A DNA stretch of 64,000 nt, taken from the NCBI RefSeq assembly GCF_021033825.1, contig NZ_JAIFXZ010000013.1:62001-126000 (forward strand), read 5' to 3'. This document shows positions 19,141 through 29,949 of the stretch, in pieces; position 1 is the first letter of the stretch, and every line of letters starts with the position of its first letter. The DNA comes from Dietzia aurantiaca. GTDB taxonomy: Bacteria; Actinomycetota; Actinomycetes; Mycobacteriales; Mycobacteriaceae. Position numbers and translations under genes: made by a program. The notes beneath the pieces are model-generated. The model did no database searches and was not told the origin of the DNA. It saw nothing but the letters and a program-made list of their open reading frames with translations.

Positions 19141-19820
19141 CGGAGGCCGGCCTGCGAGACGGCATGATCCGTGTTCCCGCGCCCGCGGACCGCGACGACC
19201 TGCGTACCCTGCTGCGACGGGTGCTGAGACTGGACGAGGCGGCGGTCGTCCGGCTCACCACAGCCGGGGACGGACGGATGCGCGTGTGGGCGCGCACTCC
19301 GTTCGGGCCGCTGGTCGTGCGTGTACTCGGTGGGGAATGTCCCGGTGGTGACGTGGTGTGCGGCGCCGACCACCTTCTCACCGAGCTGGACCTCCTGCCC
19401 CGTGGGGACAGCGAAGGCCGGGTCGACCCCGGTATGCCGTTGCTGTCCGCCTGGCAGGGGCTGCTGCCTCCGACGGACGGGTTCCAGTTGGTCGAGGACG
19501 TACCCGCCCAGGTATTGCTGGACCTCACCGAGTCGGGCCGCACCGTGGCGCAGGAGAACGCCGGGCCCGCCGGGCTGCCGCCGTCTTTGCTCGACCAGGA
19601 GGCGCTCACGGTTCGCTCGGACGGCAGTACTCCTCTGGGCATCGACATGCGAACCGTGTTCTCCCTGGTCATGTGTGGCTTCGTCCCCGAGCGAGGTGGC
19701 CGTGCGCCGGAGGGCGAGCCGGTCAGGGTCAGCGAACGCGGGGCGTGGCTGCGCATCGACGCGCGCTACGGCACGGTGTACCGCCGCACCGACTCACTCA
19801 CTCTCGAACCGCTGAGGTGA
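19137..19820 (+). CDS. Conserved protein of unknown function (Rv2474c-like by position)
   Basis: This 227-aa soluble protein has no signal peptide or membrane helix and no motif that I recognise. The first half reads as alternating strands and helices with many Arg and Asp residues (D-D-L-R-T-L-L-R-R-V-L-R-L). The second half contains a D-M-R-T-V-F-S-L-V-M-C-G-F segment that looks like a hydrophobic core helix. By position next to the third thioesterase it corresponds to Rv2474c of M. tuberculosis, also uncharacterised. GTG start at 19137 overlaps the upstream TGA, and its own stop overlaps the start of the methyltransferase gene. Confidence 0.75.
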   Translation: MTEAGLRDGMIRVPAPADRDDLRTLLRRVLRLDEAAVVRLTTAGDGRMRVWARTPFGPLVVRVLGGECPGGDVVCGADHLLTELDLLPRGDSEGRVDPGMPLLSAWQGLLPPTDGFQLVEDVPAQVLLDLTESGRTVAQENAGPAGLPPSLLDQEALTVRSDGSTPLGIDMRTVFSLVMCGFVPERGGRAPEGEPVRVSERGAWLRIDARYGTVYRRTDSLTLEPLR

Positions 19821-21043
19821 CTCCGCAGGGGTTCTCGGTCTCCTGGCCGGGCCGGGGTGAGCCGTCGCCACCGGGCGCGCACGGGCCCGCCCCGCGCCTT
19901 CGTGCTGCCCTCCCGGCGCAGGTAGACGGCCCGACGGGCCGTTCTGCCGAACTATCCGCTGCACCGGCTCGAGGGGCCGTGCTCGTGGGCGACGGTGCTC
20001 GGCTCGCCGAGGCCGCCGGTGAACTACAGGAGCTCGGGCTGGGGCCGGTGGGCACCACGCAGCTGGCATATCTCGACCCGCCCTATAACCGCGGCGGCAG
20101 CTTCAACGGTTATGACGACAACATGCCCCGGCACGAGTGGCTCGCCTACATCGAGGAACGCCTTGTCGTGGCGCGAGAACTCCTCGCCGAGACCGGGACC
20201 ATCTGGGTGCACCTCGACGACGCGGAGGCGCATCGGGTGAGATGCCTGCTCGATGAGGTGTTCGGTGTCGAGGCGTTCATCGCCGACCTCACGGTGGAGA
20301 GCAACCCGAAGGGCCGCCAACTCGATCGATTCTTCGCCGGCTCCCACGACCGCCTGATGGTGTACGCGCGGAACCCGGAGAAGGTGGTACTGGACGGGGG
20401 GATCGCCGCCGCGGTCAACCCGGCGGACTTTCCGCACGTGGATTCCGACGGGGTGAACTTCCGGCTGTTGCCGCTACGAAACACCAATAAGCGCTTCAAC
20501 CCGCTGACCACCCCCACCATGACGTACCCGCTCTACGGGGATCCGGAGACCGGCGCCGTCGCGGTGGACCCCGGGCCCGGAAAGGTCGAGATCCTGCCGG
20601 TGTTCGGCGACCTCACACCGGCGGTGTGGCGTTGGTCCCGGGATCGCGCCGTCGAGCGCGTGGACGAGCTGGTGTGCCGGACGGTGCGAGGCCGCTCGGG
20701 CACACGCATCGACATCTATCAGCGGGATCGGCACGAGGTGGGTCGGATCAAGAAGCTCAAGACCATCTGGCTGTCCCAGGAGGTGGGCTCGACGGACACC
20801 GCCCGCGCCGAGTTGCGCGCGGCCGGCGTCGATGGCTTCCGCACCCCCAAGCCCGAGGCGCTGATGCGGCGCATCATCGAACTGTCGACCGGGCCCGATG
20901 ACCTGGTGGTGGACCTGTTCGCCGGATCGGGCACGACCGCGGTCGCCGCCCGGGACCTCGGCAGGCGCTGGGTCGTGGTCGAACGTAATCCGGACACGGT
21001 CCGCGACGTCGTCCTGCCGAGGCTCGGCCTCACAGGCTCATGA
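19817..21043 (+). CDS. Orphan Mod-type (beta-class) adenine DNA methyltransferase
   Basis: This 408-aa protein has the catalytic motif IV D-P-P-Y at residues 87-90 and the AdoMet motif I F-A-G-S-G near 368-372. Motif IV before motif I is the beta-class order of type III Mod subunits, which make N6-methyladenine. The S-N-P-K-G-R-Q-L-D-R-F-F segment and the following H-D-R-L-M-V-Y-A-R also fit Mod proteins. It is shorter than classical type III Mod (600 or more residues), and no res gene is adjacent, so it looks solitary. Candidate roles are gene regulation, phage protection marking, or a remnant of a restriction system. Start GTG 19817 overlaps the upstream TGA; the first 50 residues are non-conserved. 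Confidence 0.82.
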   Translation: MTPQGFSVSWPGRGEPSPPGAHGPAPRLRAALPAQVDGPTGRSAELSAAPARGAVLVGDGARLAEAAGELQELGLGPVGTTQLAYLDPPYNRGGSFNGYDDNMPRHEWLAYIEERLVVARELLAETGTIWVHLDDAEAHRVRCLLDEVFGVEAFIADLTVESNPKGRQLDRFFAGSHDRLMVYARNPEKVVLDGGIAAAVNPADFPHVDSDGVNFRLLPLRNTNKRFNPLTTPTMTYPLYGDPETGAVAVDPGPGKVEILPVFGDLTPAVWRWSRDRAVERVDELVCRTVRGRSGTRIDIYQRDRHEVGRIKKLKTIWLSQEVGSTDTARAELRAAGVDGFRTPKPEALMRRIIELSTGPDDLVVDLFAGSGTTAVAARDLGRRWVVVERNPDTVRDVVLPRLGLTGS

Positions 21044-21049
21044 CCGGGC

Positions 21050-21793
21050 TCAGCGGAGCATGACGCTGCCACCGTCCACCATCATGGTCTGCCCCGTCAT
21101 GTAGGCGGCATCCTCGGATGCGAGGAAGACGGCCACCCGGCCGATGTCGCCCTCCGGGTCACCGAACCGGCGCATGGGGGTGCCGGCGAGGAGCTTCTTC
21201 TCGATGCCCGGGTTGGCCTCGATGTAGCTCTCCACGCCTTCGGTGAGCGCCAGCGGCGAGATCACGTTGACGTTGATCCCGTCCCGCGCCCACTCGTTCG
21301 CCGCGACGCGGCTGATGGCACGGATCGCCTCCTTGGCCGCTGCGTACGAGCCCTGGGTGGGATGGCCGTTGATCCCGGCGCCGGAAGCGAAGTTGATCAC
21401 CGATCCACCACGCTCCGCCAGCTGGGCGTGAGCTGCCTTCATCAACCAGAACGTGGGGTAGAAGCCGGTGTTGAATGACAGATCGAGCATGTCCTGGGTC
21501 GTCTCCAACAGCGGGGCCTGCTGAGAGGCGTGCGCGTTGTTGACCAGGATGTCGACCCCACCGAACGCCTCGACCGCGGCGGTGACGATCTTCTCGGCGT
21601 TCGCCTCGACCGAGATGTCGACACTCAGGAAGCGGACCTTCTCGCCGAGCTCGTCGGCGAGCGCCGCGCCGGCGTCGTCGTTGATGTCCACAGCGAGGAC
21701 GGAGGCGCCCTCCTTGACGAACGCGCGGGTGATGCCGCGGCCGATCCCGCCGGCCCCGCCGGTCACGATGGCGGTCTTGCCCGAAAGTCGCAT
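21050..21793 (-). CDS. SDR-family oxidoreductase (FabG-like)
   Basis: This 247-aa classical SDR has T-G-G-A-G-G-I-G-R-G at residue 12, D-I-N after strand 2 (an Asp favouring NAD), N-N-A-H near 87, catalytic Ser in N-F-A-S-G-A and Y-A-A-A-K. The C-terminus ends in the V-D-G-G block common to FabG-like enzymes. The substrate is unknown. It is convergent with the methyltransferase gene (6 bp gap) and lies 20 bp downstream of the alpha-glucosidase gene on the same strand, so it may share that transcript. Confidence 0.85.
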   Translation of the reverse strand: MRLSGKTAIVTGGAGGIGRGITRAFVKEGASVLAVDINDDAGAALADELGEKVRFLSVDISVEANAEKIVTAAVEAFGGVDILVNNAHASQQAPLLETTQDMLDLSFNTGFYPTFWLMKAAHAQLAERGGSVINFASGAGINGHPTQGSYAAAKEAIRAISRVAANEWARDGINVNVISPLALTEGVESYIEANPGIEKKLLAGTPMRRFGDPEGDIGRVAVFLASEDAAYMTGQTMMVDGGSVMLR

Positions 21794-21813
21794 CTCTCGA
21801 TTCCTTCTTCGTC

Positions 21814-23403
21814 TCAGTTCCGGAGCCACACGGCGGTGTCCGGTGGCAGGTGGTCCCCGTCGAGCGGTCCCGAGGACAGGACCACATCGCCGGTCGGAAG
21901 CGGCACCGATCGACGGGATGTGTTGATCATGCACACGATCGGGCCGTCTTCGCGCCGGAATTCCAGACACCCGTCAAGTTTGCTGGTCCAGTGCACAACG
22001 GCTGTGGTCGAGGCGGCCCAGGAATGTCGGATCCGGATCGCCTGCCGGTACAGCGCCAGCGTCGAGTCGGGGTCGGCGTCCTGGGCCGCGACGGTGAGAC
22101 CCGCCCAGGTCTCGGGCATCGGCAGCCACGTCTCGTCGGCGGCGGAGAAACCGTAGGGCGGACGCAGCCCGGCCCAGGGCAGTGGCACGCGGCAGTGATC
22201 GCGTCCCAGCTCGGCGTGGCCGGTGCGTTCCCAGGTCGGGTCGGTGAGGCGGTCGTGCGGGATCGAGAAGTCGCTGGGCAACCCGAGTTCGGCACCGTTG
22301 TAGACGAACGCGATGCCGGGCAGTGCCAGCGTGACCAACAGCATCGCGCGGGCCCGGGAGAGTCCCACCTCGCCGTTGCCGTAGCGGGTCACCTCGCGCA
22401 CGACATCGTGGTTGGAGAGCGCCCACGTCGGGGCCGCCCCGGAAGCACGCGCGGCCTCGAGGCCGGAGTCGATAGCCGTGCGGATGGCATCGGCCTCGAA
22501 CGGCGCGTCGGTGAGGGCGAAGTGGAAGGCGAAGTGCAGTTCGTCGGACCGGAGGTAGCGGGCGAACCTCTCGACTGGGCCGACCCACACCTCGCCGAAC
22601 GCGGCGGTGCCGGGGTACTCGTCGAGGACGCGACGGATGTGGCGGTGCACGTCGTGGACGCCGGAGCGGTCCCAGCGGGCGTCACGGGCGTCGACGACGA
22701 GCTGGGCGATCTCCAGATCGTCGGGCAGGTCCGCGAGTTCCGCCGGTTTGGCGAGTCCGTGGGCCACATCGATCCGGAACCCGTCCACCCCCAGATCCAG
22801 CCAGAACCGCAGAGTGCGCTCGAGGTCGTCGGCGACCTCCGAGCTCGACCAGTCCAGATCCGGCTGCTGCGGGGCGAAAAGGTGGAGGTACCACTGCCCG
22901 GGCGTGCCATCCGGTTCGGTCACGCGGGTCCAGGCCGGTCCGCCGAAGACTGACGGCCAGTTGTTGGGCGGCTGTGTGCCGTCCTCTCCTCGGCCGTCGC
23001 GGAAGATGTAGCGGGCCCGCTCGGGGCTGCCCGGTCCGGCGGCGAGCGCCTCGATGAACCAGGGGTGCTCGGAGCTGGTGTGGTTCGGTACCAGGTCCAT
23101 GATGAGGACCATCCGCCTGTAGTGCAGGGCATCGACGAGGCGGCGCAGAGTGTCGACGTCGCCGAACAACGGGTCGACGTCACGGGGATCGGAGACGTCG
23201 TAGCCGTGGTCGACGCCGGGGGAGCGCATGATCGGCGAGAACCACACGCCGTCCACGCCCAGGGACTCGAGGTGGCCGATGTGGTCGATGACGCCCTGCA
23301 GGTCGCCGACCCCGTCGCCATCCGAGTCGGCGAATGACCGTGGGTAGATCTGGTAGAGAACCATCTCTTCCCAAAGACGCGGCGCGTGGGGCACGTGATT
23401 CAT
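21814..23403 (-). CDS. Glycoside hydrolase family 13 alpha-glucosidase
   Basis: This 529-aa cytoplasmic enzyme has a (beta/alpha)8 barrel with the GH13 conserved regions: D-L-V-P-N-H (region I), F-R-I-D-V-A-H (region II, nucleophile Asp), F-G-E-V-W (region III, acid/base Glu) and S-N-H-D (region IV). The N-terminal [21 protein letters not shown] is typical of alpha-glucosidase, oligo-1,6-glucosidase and sucrose hydrolase types. It hydrolyses alpha-glucosides such as maltose or isomaltose; linkage preference is uncertain. Start ATG 23403 overlaps the glbO stop. The same glbO-alpha-glucosidase pair occurs in mycobacteria (Rv2470-Rv2471, from memory). Confidence 0.9.
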   Translation of the reverse strand: MNHVPHAPRLWEEMVLYQIYPRSFADSDGDGVGDLQGVIDHIGHLESLGVDGVWFSPIMRSPGVDHGYDVSDPRDVDPLFGDVDTLRRLVDALHYRRMVLIMDLVPNHTSSEHPWFIEALAAGPGSPERARYIFRDGRGEDGTQPPNNWPSVFGGPAWTRVTEPDGTPGQWYLHLFAPQQPDLDWSSSEVADDLERTLRFWLDLGVDGFRIDVAHGLAKPAELADLPDDLEIAQLVVDARDARWDRSGVHDVHRHIRRVLDEYPGTAAFGEVWVGPVERFARYLRSDELHFAFHFALTDAPFEADAIRTAIDSGLEAARASGAAPTWALSNHDVVREVTRYGNGEVGLSRARAMLLVTLALPGIAFVYNGAELGLPSDFSIPHDRLTDPTWERTGHAELGRDHCRVPLPWAGLRPPYGFSAADETWLPMPETWAGLTVAAQDADPDSTLALYRQAIRIRHSWAASTTAVVHWTSKLDGCLEFRREDGPIVCMINTSRRSVPLPTGDVVLSSGPLDGDHLPPDTAVWLRN

Positions 23404-23795
23404 GCGATGTCGGGGCTGTTGACCAGCATTGCGGCGGCCCGCGTGAGGTAGTCGACCAGCGCCGCGCGGTGCTCGTCATCCAGCGTCTCGCTGTCGATGG
23501 TGTCGACCGCGGCCATCATGTGCTTCAGCCAGGTGTCGTGCGCGGTCCGGTCGATCACGTATGGGTGGTGCCGCATCCGTAGCCGTGGGTGTCCGCGCTG
23601 CTCGGAGTAGGTGGTGGGCCCGCCCCAATACTGCTCGAGGAACATCCGGAGTCGGTCCTCGGCGGGTCCGAGATCCTCTTCCGGGTACATCGCCCGGAAC
23701 GCCGGATCTTCTCCCACGCCCCGGTAGAACTCGTGGACCAACTTGCGGAAGGTCTCCGCGCCGCCGACCTCGTCATAGAACGTGCTGCTGCTCAT
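23400..23795 (-). CDS. glbO: Group II truncated hemoglobin (trHbO)
   Basis: This 131-aa two-on-two globin shows the F-Y-D-E-V-G-G start, [11 protein letters not shown][10 protein letters not shown] block and the proximal His in R-M-R-H, with the group II Trp later (D-T-W-L). These follow M. tuberculosis GlbO closely. It binds O2 and handles NO or reactive oxygen in the cytoplasm or at the membrane. I chose ATG 23795 because it matches the family start. ATG 23804 is in frame and adds three residues. The stop overlaps the ATG of the alpha-glucosidase gene (ATGA). Confidence 0.93.
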   Translation of the reverse strand: MSSSTFYDEVGGAETFRKLVHEFYRGVGEDPAFRAMYPEEDLGPAEDRLRMFLEQYWGGPTTYSEQRGHPRLRMRHHPYVIDRTAHDTWLKHMMAAVDTIDSETLDDEHRAALVDYLTRAAAMLVNSPDIA

Positions 23796-23915
23796 GGGCT
23801 CCATTGTCCAGATCGGGAGCGGAACGGGGTCGGACGCCCGTCCCGGGTGGGAAGTGTCCGGGGGCGGGCTACTGCGGAACTCCGGCGCATTAGTCGTACG
23901 AAGAGTTCACCGAAG

Positions 23916-23969
23916 GTGCATCATCGTTGCAGGCGAGGTTCATCGCGGGCCCGGTCGACCATGATGCAC
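23916..23969. repeat. Inverted repeat upstream of the HNH gene
   Basis: GTGCATCAT at 23916-23924 is repeated in reverse complement as ATGATGCAC at 23961-23969, with 36 nt between the arms. It lies in the 204-bp divergent gap between glbO and the HNH gene, 31 nt before the latter's start. It could be a pair of operator half-sites or a long hairpin in the leader. Confidence 0.4.
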
Positions 23970-23999
23970 TGGGCTCGAAGAGACGAGCGGAGACCACAC

Positions 24000-24638
24000 A
24001 TGGGCACTGCAGTGCGCGAGAACTCGGAGTACCGACAACGGGTGTCACGACGCCCCGGCCGGCTCGAACCCGTGCCCGATGCCCGCTCCGAACCCTCTGC
24101 GCGCGCCCGGCCGGTCACGCTTGCGGCAGCCCCTCGCGTCCTCCTGCTGAACGCGAGCTACGAGGCGCTCACCGCGCTGCCGGCCCGTCGCGCGGTCGTG
24201 ATGCTGATCGGTGGCAAGGCCGATGTGGTCCATGATCACCCGACCGAGGTCGTGGTCCGGTCCGTGGAGACGTCGGTGAAGGTGCCCTCGGTGATCCGGC
24301 TTCGCGAGTATGTCCGGATCCCGTACCACTCGCAGATCCCCATGACGCGCGCGGCGCTCATGCACCGGGACTCACACCGCTGCGGGTACTGCAACGCCCG
24401 CGCCACCACGATCGACCATGTGATCCCGCGTAGTCGGGGCGGGGCACACGGCTGGGAGAACTGCGTGGCCTCGTGTGCGCCGTGCAACCACCGCAAGGCC
24501 GACAAACTGCTCTCGGAACTCGGCTGGGACCTGCGGGCGCCGCTGGTCGCACCCCGCGGTCGTACCTGGCGACTGGTGTCCCAGTTGCGGGAGATCGGCC
24601 CCCACTGGGAGGACTACCTCTACCTCGACGCCGCCTGA
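24000..24638 (+). CDS. HNH endonuclease family protein
   Basis: This 212-aa protein has a basic, disordered N-terminus (about 45 residues), a domain starting V-L-L-L-N-A-S-Y-E-A-L, and a C-terminal HNH nuclease module. The module has C-G-Y-C-N (zinc knuckle), T-I-D-H-V-I-P-R-S-R-G-G, N-C-V-A-S-C-A-P-C-N and H-R-K. The zinc Cys pairs and the D-H, N and H residues of the beta-beta-alpha metal fold are all visible. Similar proteins (Rv2469c position) are widespread in actinobacteria, with unknown cellular role. ATG 24000 follows a GGAG ribosome site. Confidence 0.85.
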   Translation: MGTAVRENSEYRQRVSRRPGRLEPVPDARSEPSARARPVTLAAAPRVLLLNASYEALTALPARRAVVMLIGGKADVVHDHPTEVVVRSVETSVKVPSVIRLREYVRIPYHSQIPMTRAALMHRDSHRCGYCNARATTIDHVIPRSRGGAHGWENCVASCAPCNHRKADKLLSELGWDLRAPLVAPRGRTWRLVSQLREIGPHWEDYLYLDAA

Positions 24639-24669
24639 CCCCCGCGGCGTCCGACGGCCCCGGGCCGGA

Positions 24670-27267
<2,598 letters not shown>

Positions 27268-27377
27268 GGTGGGGATCCTCGGTTCCTTCGGAAGACGGCT
27301 ACGGCATCAGGTCTACCACTCGCCCCCGAACGAAACCGGTGGTGGCGGCGACCGGGGTGGACGGGGAAGATGGGGTC

Positions 27378-28004
27378 ATGACCACCAGCACGCAGTCCGC
27401 GCCCGTCTCCGTCGACTTCTGGTTCGACCCGTTGTGCCCCTTCGCCTGGGTGACCAGTCGGTGGATCCTCGAGGTGGAGAAGGTCCGCGACATCACGCTG
27501 ACCTGGAACGTGATGAGCCTGTCCGTCCTCAACGACGGGCGCGACCTGCCCGAGGACTACCTGGAGAAGATGAAGCTCGGCTGGGGCCCGGTGCGGGTGG
27601 CGATCGCCGCCGCGCAGCGGCACGGCCAGGGGGTGCTCGGCACGCTGTACACCGAGCTCGGCACCCGCATCCACGACCAGGGCCGGGGGATCGCGGACCC
27701 GGCCGTGATCGCCGAGGCACTCGAGGCGGCCGGCCTGGACGCCGACCTCGCCGCCGCAGCGGGGACCGACGAGTACGACGACGAGCTGCGCGCCTCGCAC
27801 CACCGGGGCATGGACCCGGTCGGCGACGAGGTCGGTACCCCGGTCCTGCACGTGGACGGAACGGCCTTCTTCGGCCCGGTGCTCACGCGAATCCCGCGTG
27901 GCGAGGAGGCCGGCCGGGTCTTCGACGGCGCCGCGCTGCTCGCCGACTTCCCGTACTTCTTCGAGCTCAAGCGCAGCCGCACCGAGGACCCGCGGTTCGA
28001 CTGA
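27378..28004 (+). CDS. DsbA-family thiol protein (Rv2466c-like), single active-site Cys
   Basis: This 208-aa thioredoxin-fold protein has the DsbA alpha-helical insertion. It follows the M. tuberculosis Rv2466c sequence closely ([34 protein letters not shown] cis-Pro loop, F-F-G-P-V-L). Rv2466c is a mycothiol-dependent nitroreductase with a C-P-W-C active site as I recall. Here the site reads C20-P-F-A23, so the resolving Cys is replaced by Ala. A one-Cys mechanism with mycothiol is plausible. No signal peptide, so it is cytoplasmic. It lies upstream of rpiB and nei on the same strand. Confidence 0.87.
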   Translation: MTTSTQSAPVSVDFWFDPLCPFAWVTSRWILEVEKVRDITLTWNVMSLSVLNDGRDLPEDYLEKMKLGWGPVRVAIAAAQRHGQGVLGTLYTELGTRIHDQGRGIADPAVIAEALEAAGLDADLAAAAGTDEYDDELRASHHRGMDPVGDEVGTPVLHVDGTAFFGPVLTRIPRGEEAGRVFDGAALLADFPYFFELKRSRTEDPRFD

Positions 28005-28136
28005 CCGGGCACGCCGGGACCGCGGGGAAGGACCTGCTCGCCGGGGATACCGGTTATCGGCCTCCGCCCCTGAGCGCACCGGGCGTCGCCTCCACCGCGC
28101 GTTCCCGGCGCGGCAGCACGTGGCAGAATCTCCCGC

Positions 28137-28619
28137 ATGCGCATCTACCTGGGAGCGGACCACGCCGGCTTCGAGACCAAGAACGCCATCGCCGAGCATC
28201 TGAAGGCCTCCGGGCACGAGGTGATCGACTGTGGCGCCCACATCTACGACGCCGAGGATGACTACCCGGCCTTCTGCATCGACGCCGCCGCCAAGGTCGT
28301 CGCCGACCCCGGCAGCCTCGGCATCGTGCTGGGCGGCTCCGGCAACGGCGAGCAGATCGCCGCGAACAAGGTGCCCGGCGCCCGCTGCGCTCTGGCCTGG
28401 AGCGTCGAGACCGCTCGACTGGCCCGCGAGCACAACAACGCGCAGCTGATCGGACTCGGCGGCCGCATGCACTCCCGCGAGGAGGCGCTCGCGATCGTCG
28501 ATGCGTTCCTCGACCAGGGGTGGTCCGGGGTCGAGCGCCACCAGCGCCGCATCGATATCCTCGCCGAGTACGAGCGCACCGGGGTCGCTCCCGAGGTCCC
28601 GTCCGCGCCTGGAGCCTGA
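28137..28619 (+). CDS. rpiB: Ribose-5-phosphate isomerase B
   Basis: This 160-aa enzyme interconverts ribose-5-phosphate and ribulose-5-phosphate in the pentose phosphate pathway. The RpiB/LacAB family motifs are clear: L-G-A-D-H-A-G-F near the start, G-G-S-G-N-G-E with the actinobacterial catalytic Glu (these members use Glu and not Cys), and H-N-N-A-Q. Length matches the mycobacterial enzyme. It is followed 34 nt later by nei, so the two are probably co-transcribed. Confidence 0.95.
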   Translation: MRIYLGADHAGFETKNAIAEHLKASGHEVIDCGAHIYDAEDDYPAFCIDAAAKVVADPGSLGIVLGGSGNGEQIAANKVPGARCALAWSVETARLAREHNNAQLIGLGGRMHSREEALAIVDAFLDQGWSGVERHQRRIDILAEYERTGVAPEVPSAPGA

Positions 28620-28653
28620 GGCCCGGAGACCGAGAACCGGAACCCGATACGCC

Positions 28654-29505
28654 GTGCCAGAGGGTCATACCCTCCACCGACTGGCCCGCCTGCACACCCG
28701 GTACTTCGCAGGCGGGCCCGTCCGTGTGTCCAGCCCACAGGGGCGGTTCGTCGACCATGTCGTCGTCGACGGACGGTACTTCGACCACGCCACGGCGACG
28801 GGCAAGCACCTCTTCCACCACTACGAGGGGGGCCTGGCGGTACACGTCCACCTGGGCCTCTACGGCTTCTTCGACACCCACCTCGTCGAGGACGGCGCCG
28901 AACCGCCCGCGCCTGTCGGACAGGTGCGGATGCGCGTCGGTCGGTCGGGGGAGGCAGCCAGGGGCGGGCCCGCCCACGTCGTGGACCTGCGGGGCCCCAC
29001 GAGGTGTGAGGTGGTCGACGACGACGGCGTCGCCGACGTCCGCGACCGGCTGGGCCCCGACCCGCTCGACCCCGACGCCGACCCGGAGCGGGCGTGGGCG
29101 CGGATCCGCCGCAGCTCTCGCCCGATCGGCGCGCTGCTGATGGACCAGAAGGTGCTCGCGGGCGTGGGCAACGTCTACCGCGCCGAGGTGTTGTTCCGGG
29201 CGGGACTCGATCCATTCACACCGGGGAACCGGGTGCGCGAGGACGATTTCCGTGCGATCTGGAACGACCTGGTTGCGCTGATGGCCGTCGGTGTCGACAC
29301 CGGGGCGATCCACACGATCCGGCCGGCGCACGACCACGGTGACCTCCCGCGGCGCGGCGCCGACAGGCCACGGAACTACGTCTACCAACGCGACGGCTGG
29401 GAGTGCCGGGTCTGCGGGACGGAGATCGCGCTGCAGACGATGGAGGCCCGCACGCTGTTCTGGTGCCCCACCTGTCAGGCGGGGCGGGGGAGCGCGTCCA
29501 GATGA
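28654..29505 (+). CDS. nei: Formamidopyrimidine/endonuclease VIII-type DNA glycosylase
   Basis: This 283-aa base-excision repair enzyme starts (GTG) with P-E-G-H-T, where Pro2 and Glu3 (counting Met) are the catalytic nucleophile and acid of the Fpg/Nei family. A helix-two-turn-helix region holds L-M-D-Q-K-V-L-A-G-V-G-N-V-Y-R-A-E, and a C-terminal zinc finger has C-R-V-C and C-P-T-C. P-E-G-H-T in place of P-E-L-P-E places it in the Nei1 branch (Rv2464c-like), which removes oxidised pyrimidines and opens abasic sites. Confidence 0.92.
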   Translation: MPEGHTLHRLARLHTRYFAGGPVRVSSPQGRFVDHVVVDGRYFDHATATGKHLFHHYEGGLAVHVHLGLYGFFDTHLVEDGAEPPAPVGQVRMRVGRSGEAARGGPAHVVDLRGPTRCEVVDDDGVADVRDRLGPDPLDPDADPERAWARIRRSSRPIGALLMDQKVLAGVGNVYRAEVLFRAGLDPFTPGNRVREDDFRAIWNDLVALMAVGVDTGAIHTIRPAHDHGDLPRRGADRPRNYVYQRDGWECRVCGTEIALQTMEARTLFWCPTCQAGRGSASR

Positions 29506-29507
29506 CG

Positions 29508-29546
29508 GATGCCCCGCGCGGTCGGCGATCGACCGGGCGGGGCATC
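29508..29546. terminator. Strong hairpin between nei and tRNA-Gly
   Basis: A 10-bp perfect outer stem (GATGCCCCGC at 29508-29517 with its complement at 29537-29546) encloses a second short inverted repeat (GGTCG/CGACC). It begins 2 nt after the nei stop and ends 3 nt from tRNA-Gly, so it can serve both converging transcripts. Confidence 0.7.
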
Positions 29547-29549
29547 GTG

Positions 29550-29623
29550 TGGAGCGGGTGACGGGAATCGAACCCGCGTATTCTGCTTGGAAGGCAGAGG
29601 CTTTACCATTAAGCTACACCCGC
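29550..29623 (-). tRNA. tRNA-Gly (anticodon TCC)
   Basis: The reverse complement forms a cloverleaf with acceptor GCGGGTG/CACCCGC, anticodon loop CTTCCAA (TCC) and T-arm GTTCGATTC. Discriminator base is T, as in bacterial tRNA-Gly, and the CCA end is encoded (29550-29552). Confidence 0.95.
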
Positions 29624-29823
29624 ATCGGCGGCGTGACCTGGTGTTTCATCCCCGGTCCCGCGCGTGCTCCGCCAACACTACCGGACGGTCGCGAAGCCCC
29701 CAACTTCCGGGCCGCGAACTCGGAATCGGCGCCACGTCGGGCCTGTCGTACACTGGGAGAGTTGGTTTAACGGCCCGGCAGGTTTCCCGCGCGCGACGTG
29801 GGGTGGCCGGCCGCGCGACTCAC

Positions 29824-29900
29824 CGGGATGTGGCGCAGCTTGGTAGCGCATCCGCTTTGGGAGCGGAGGGTCGCAGGTTCGAATCCTGTCATCCCGACCA
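29824..29900 (+). tRNA. tRNA-Pro (anticodon TGG)
   Basis: A 77-nt cloverleaf with acceptor CGGGATG/CATCCCG, D-arm, anticodon loop TTTGGGA (TGG), T-arm GTTCGAATC, discriminator A and encoded CCA (29898-29900). A TACACT box at 29749-29754 may be the -10 of its promoter. It precedes tig by 49 nt and may be read through into it. Confidence 0.95.
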
Positions 29901-29949
29901 GCGGAGAACGACGTACGAATCCCCAAAGACTTTCTAGGAGAACATCACC

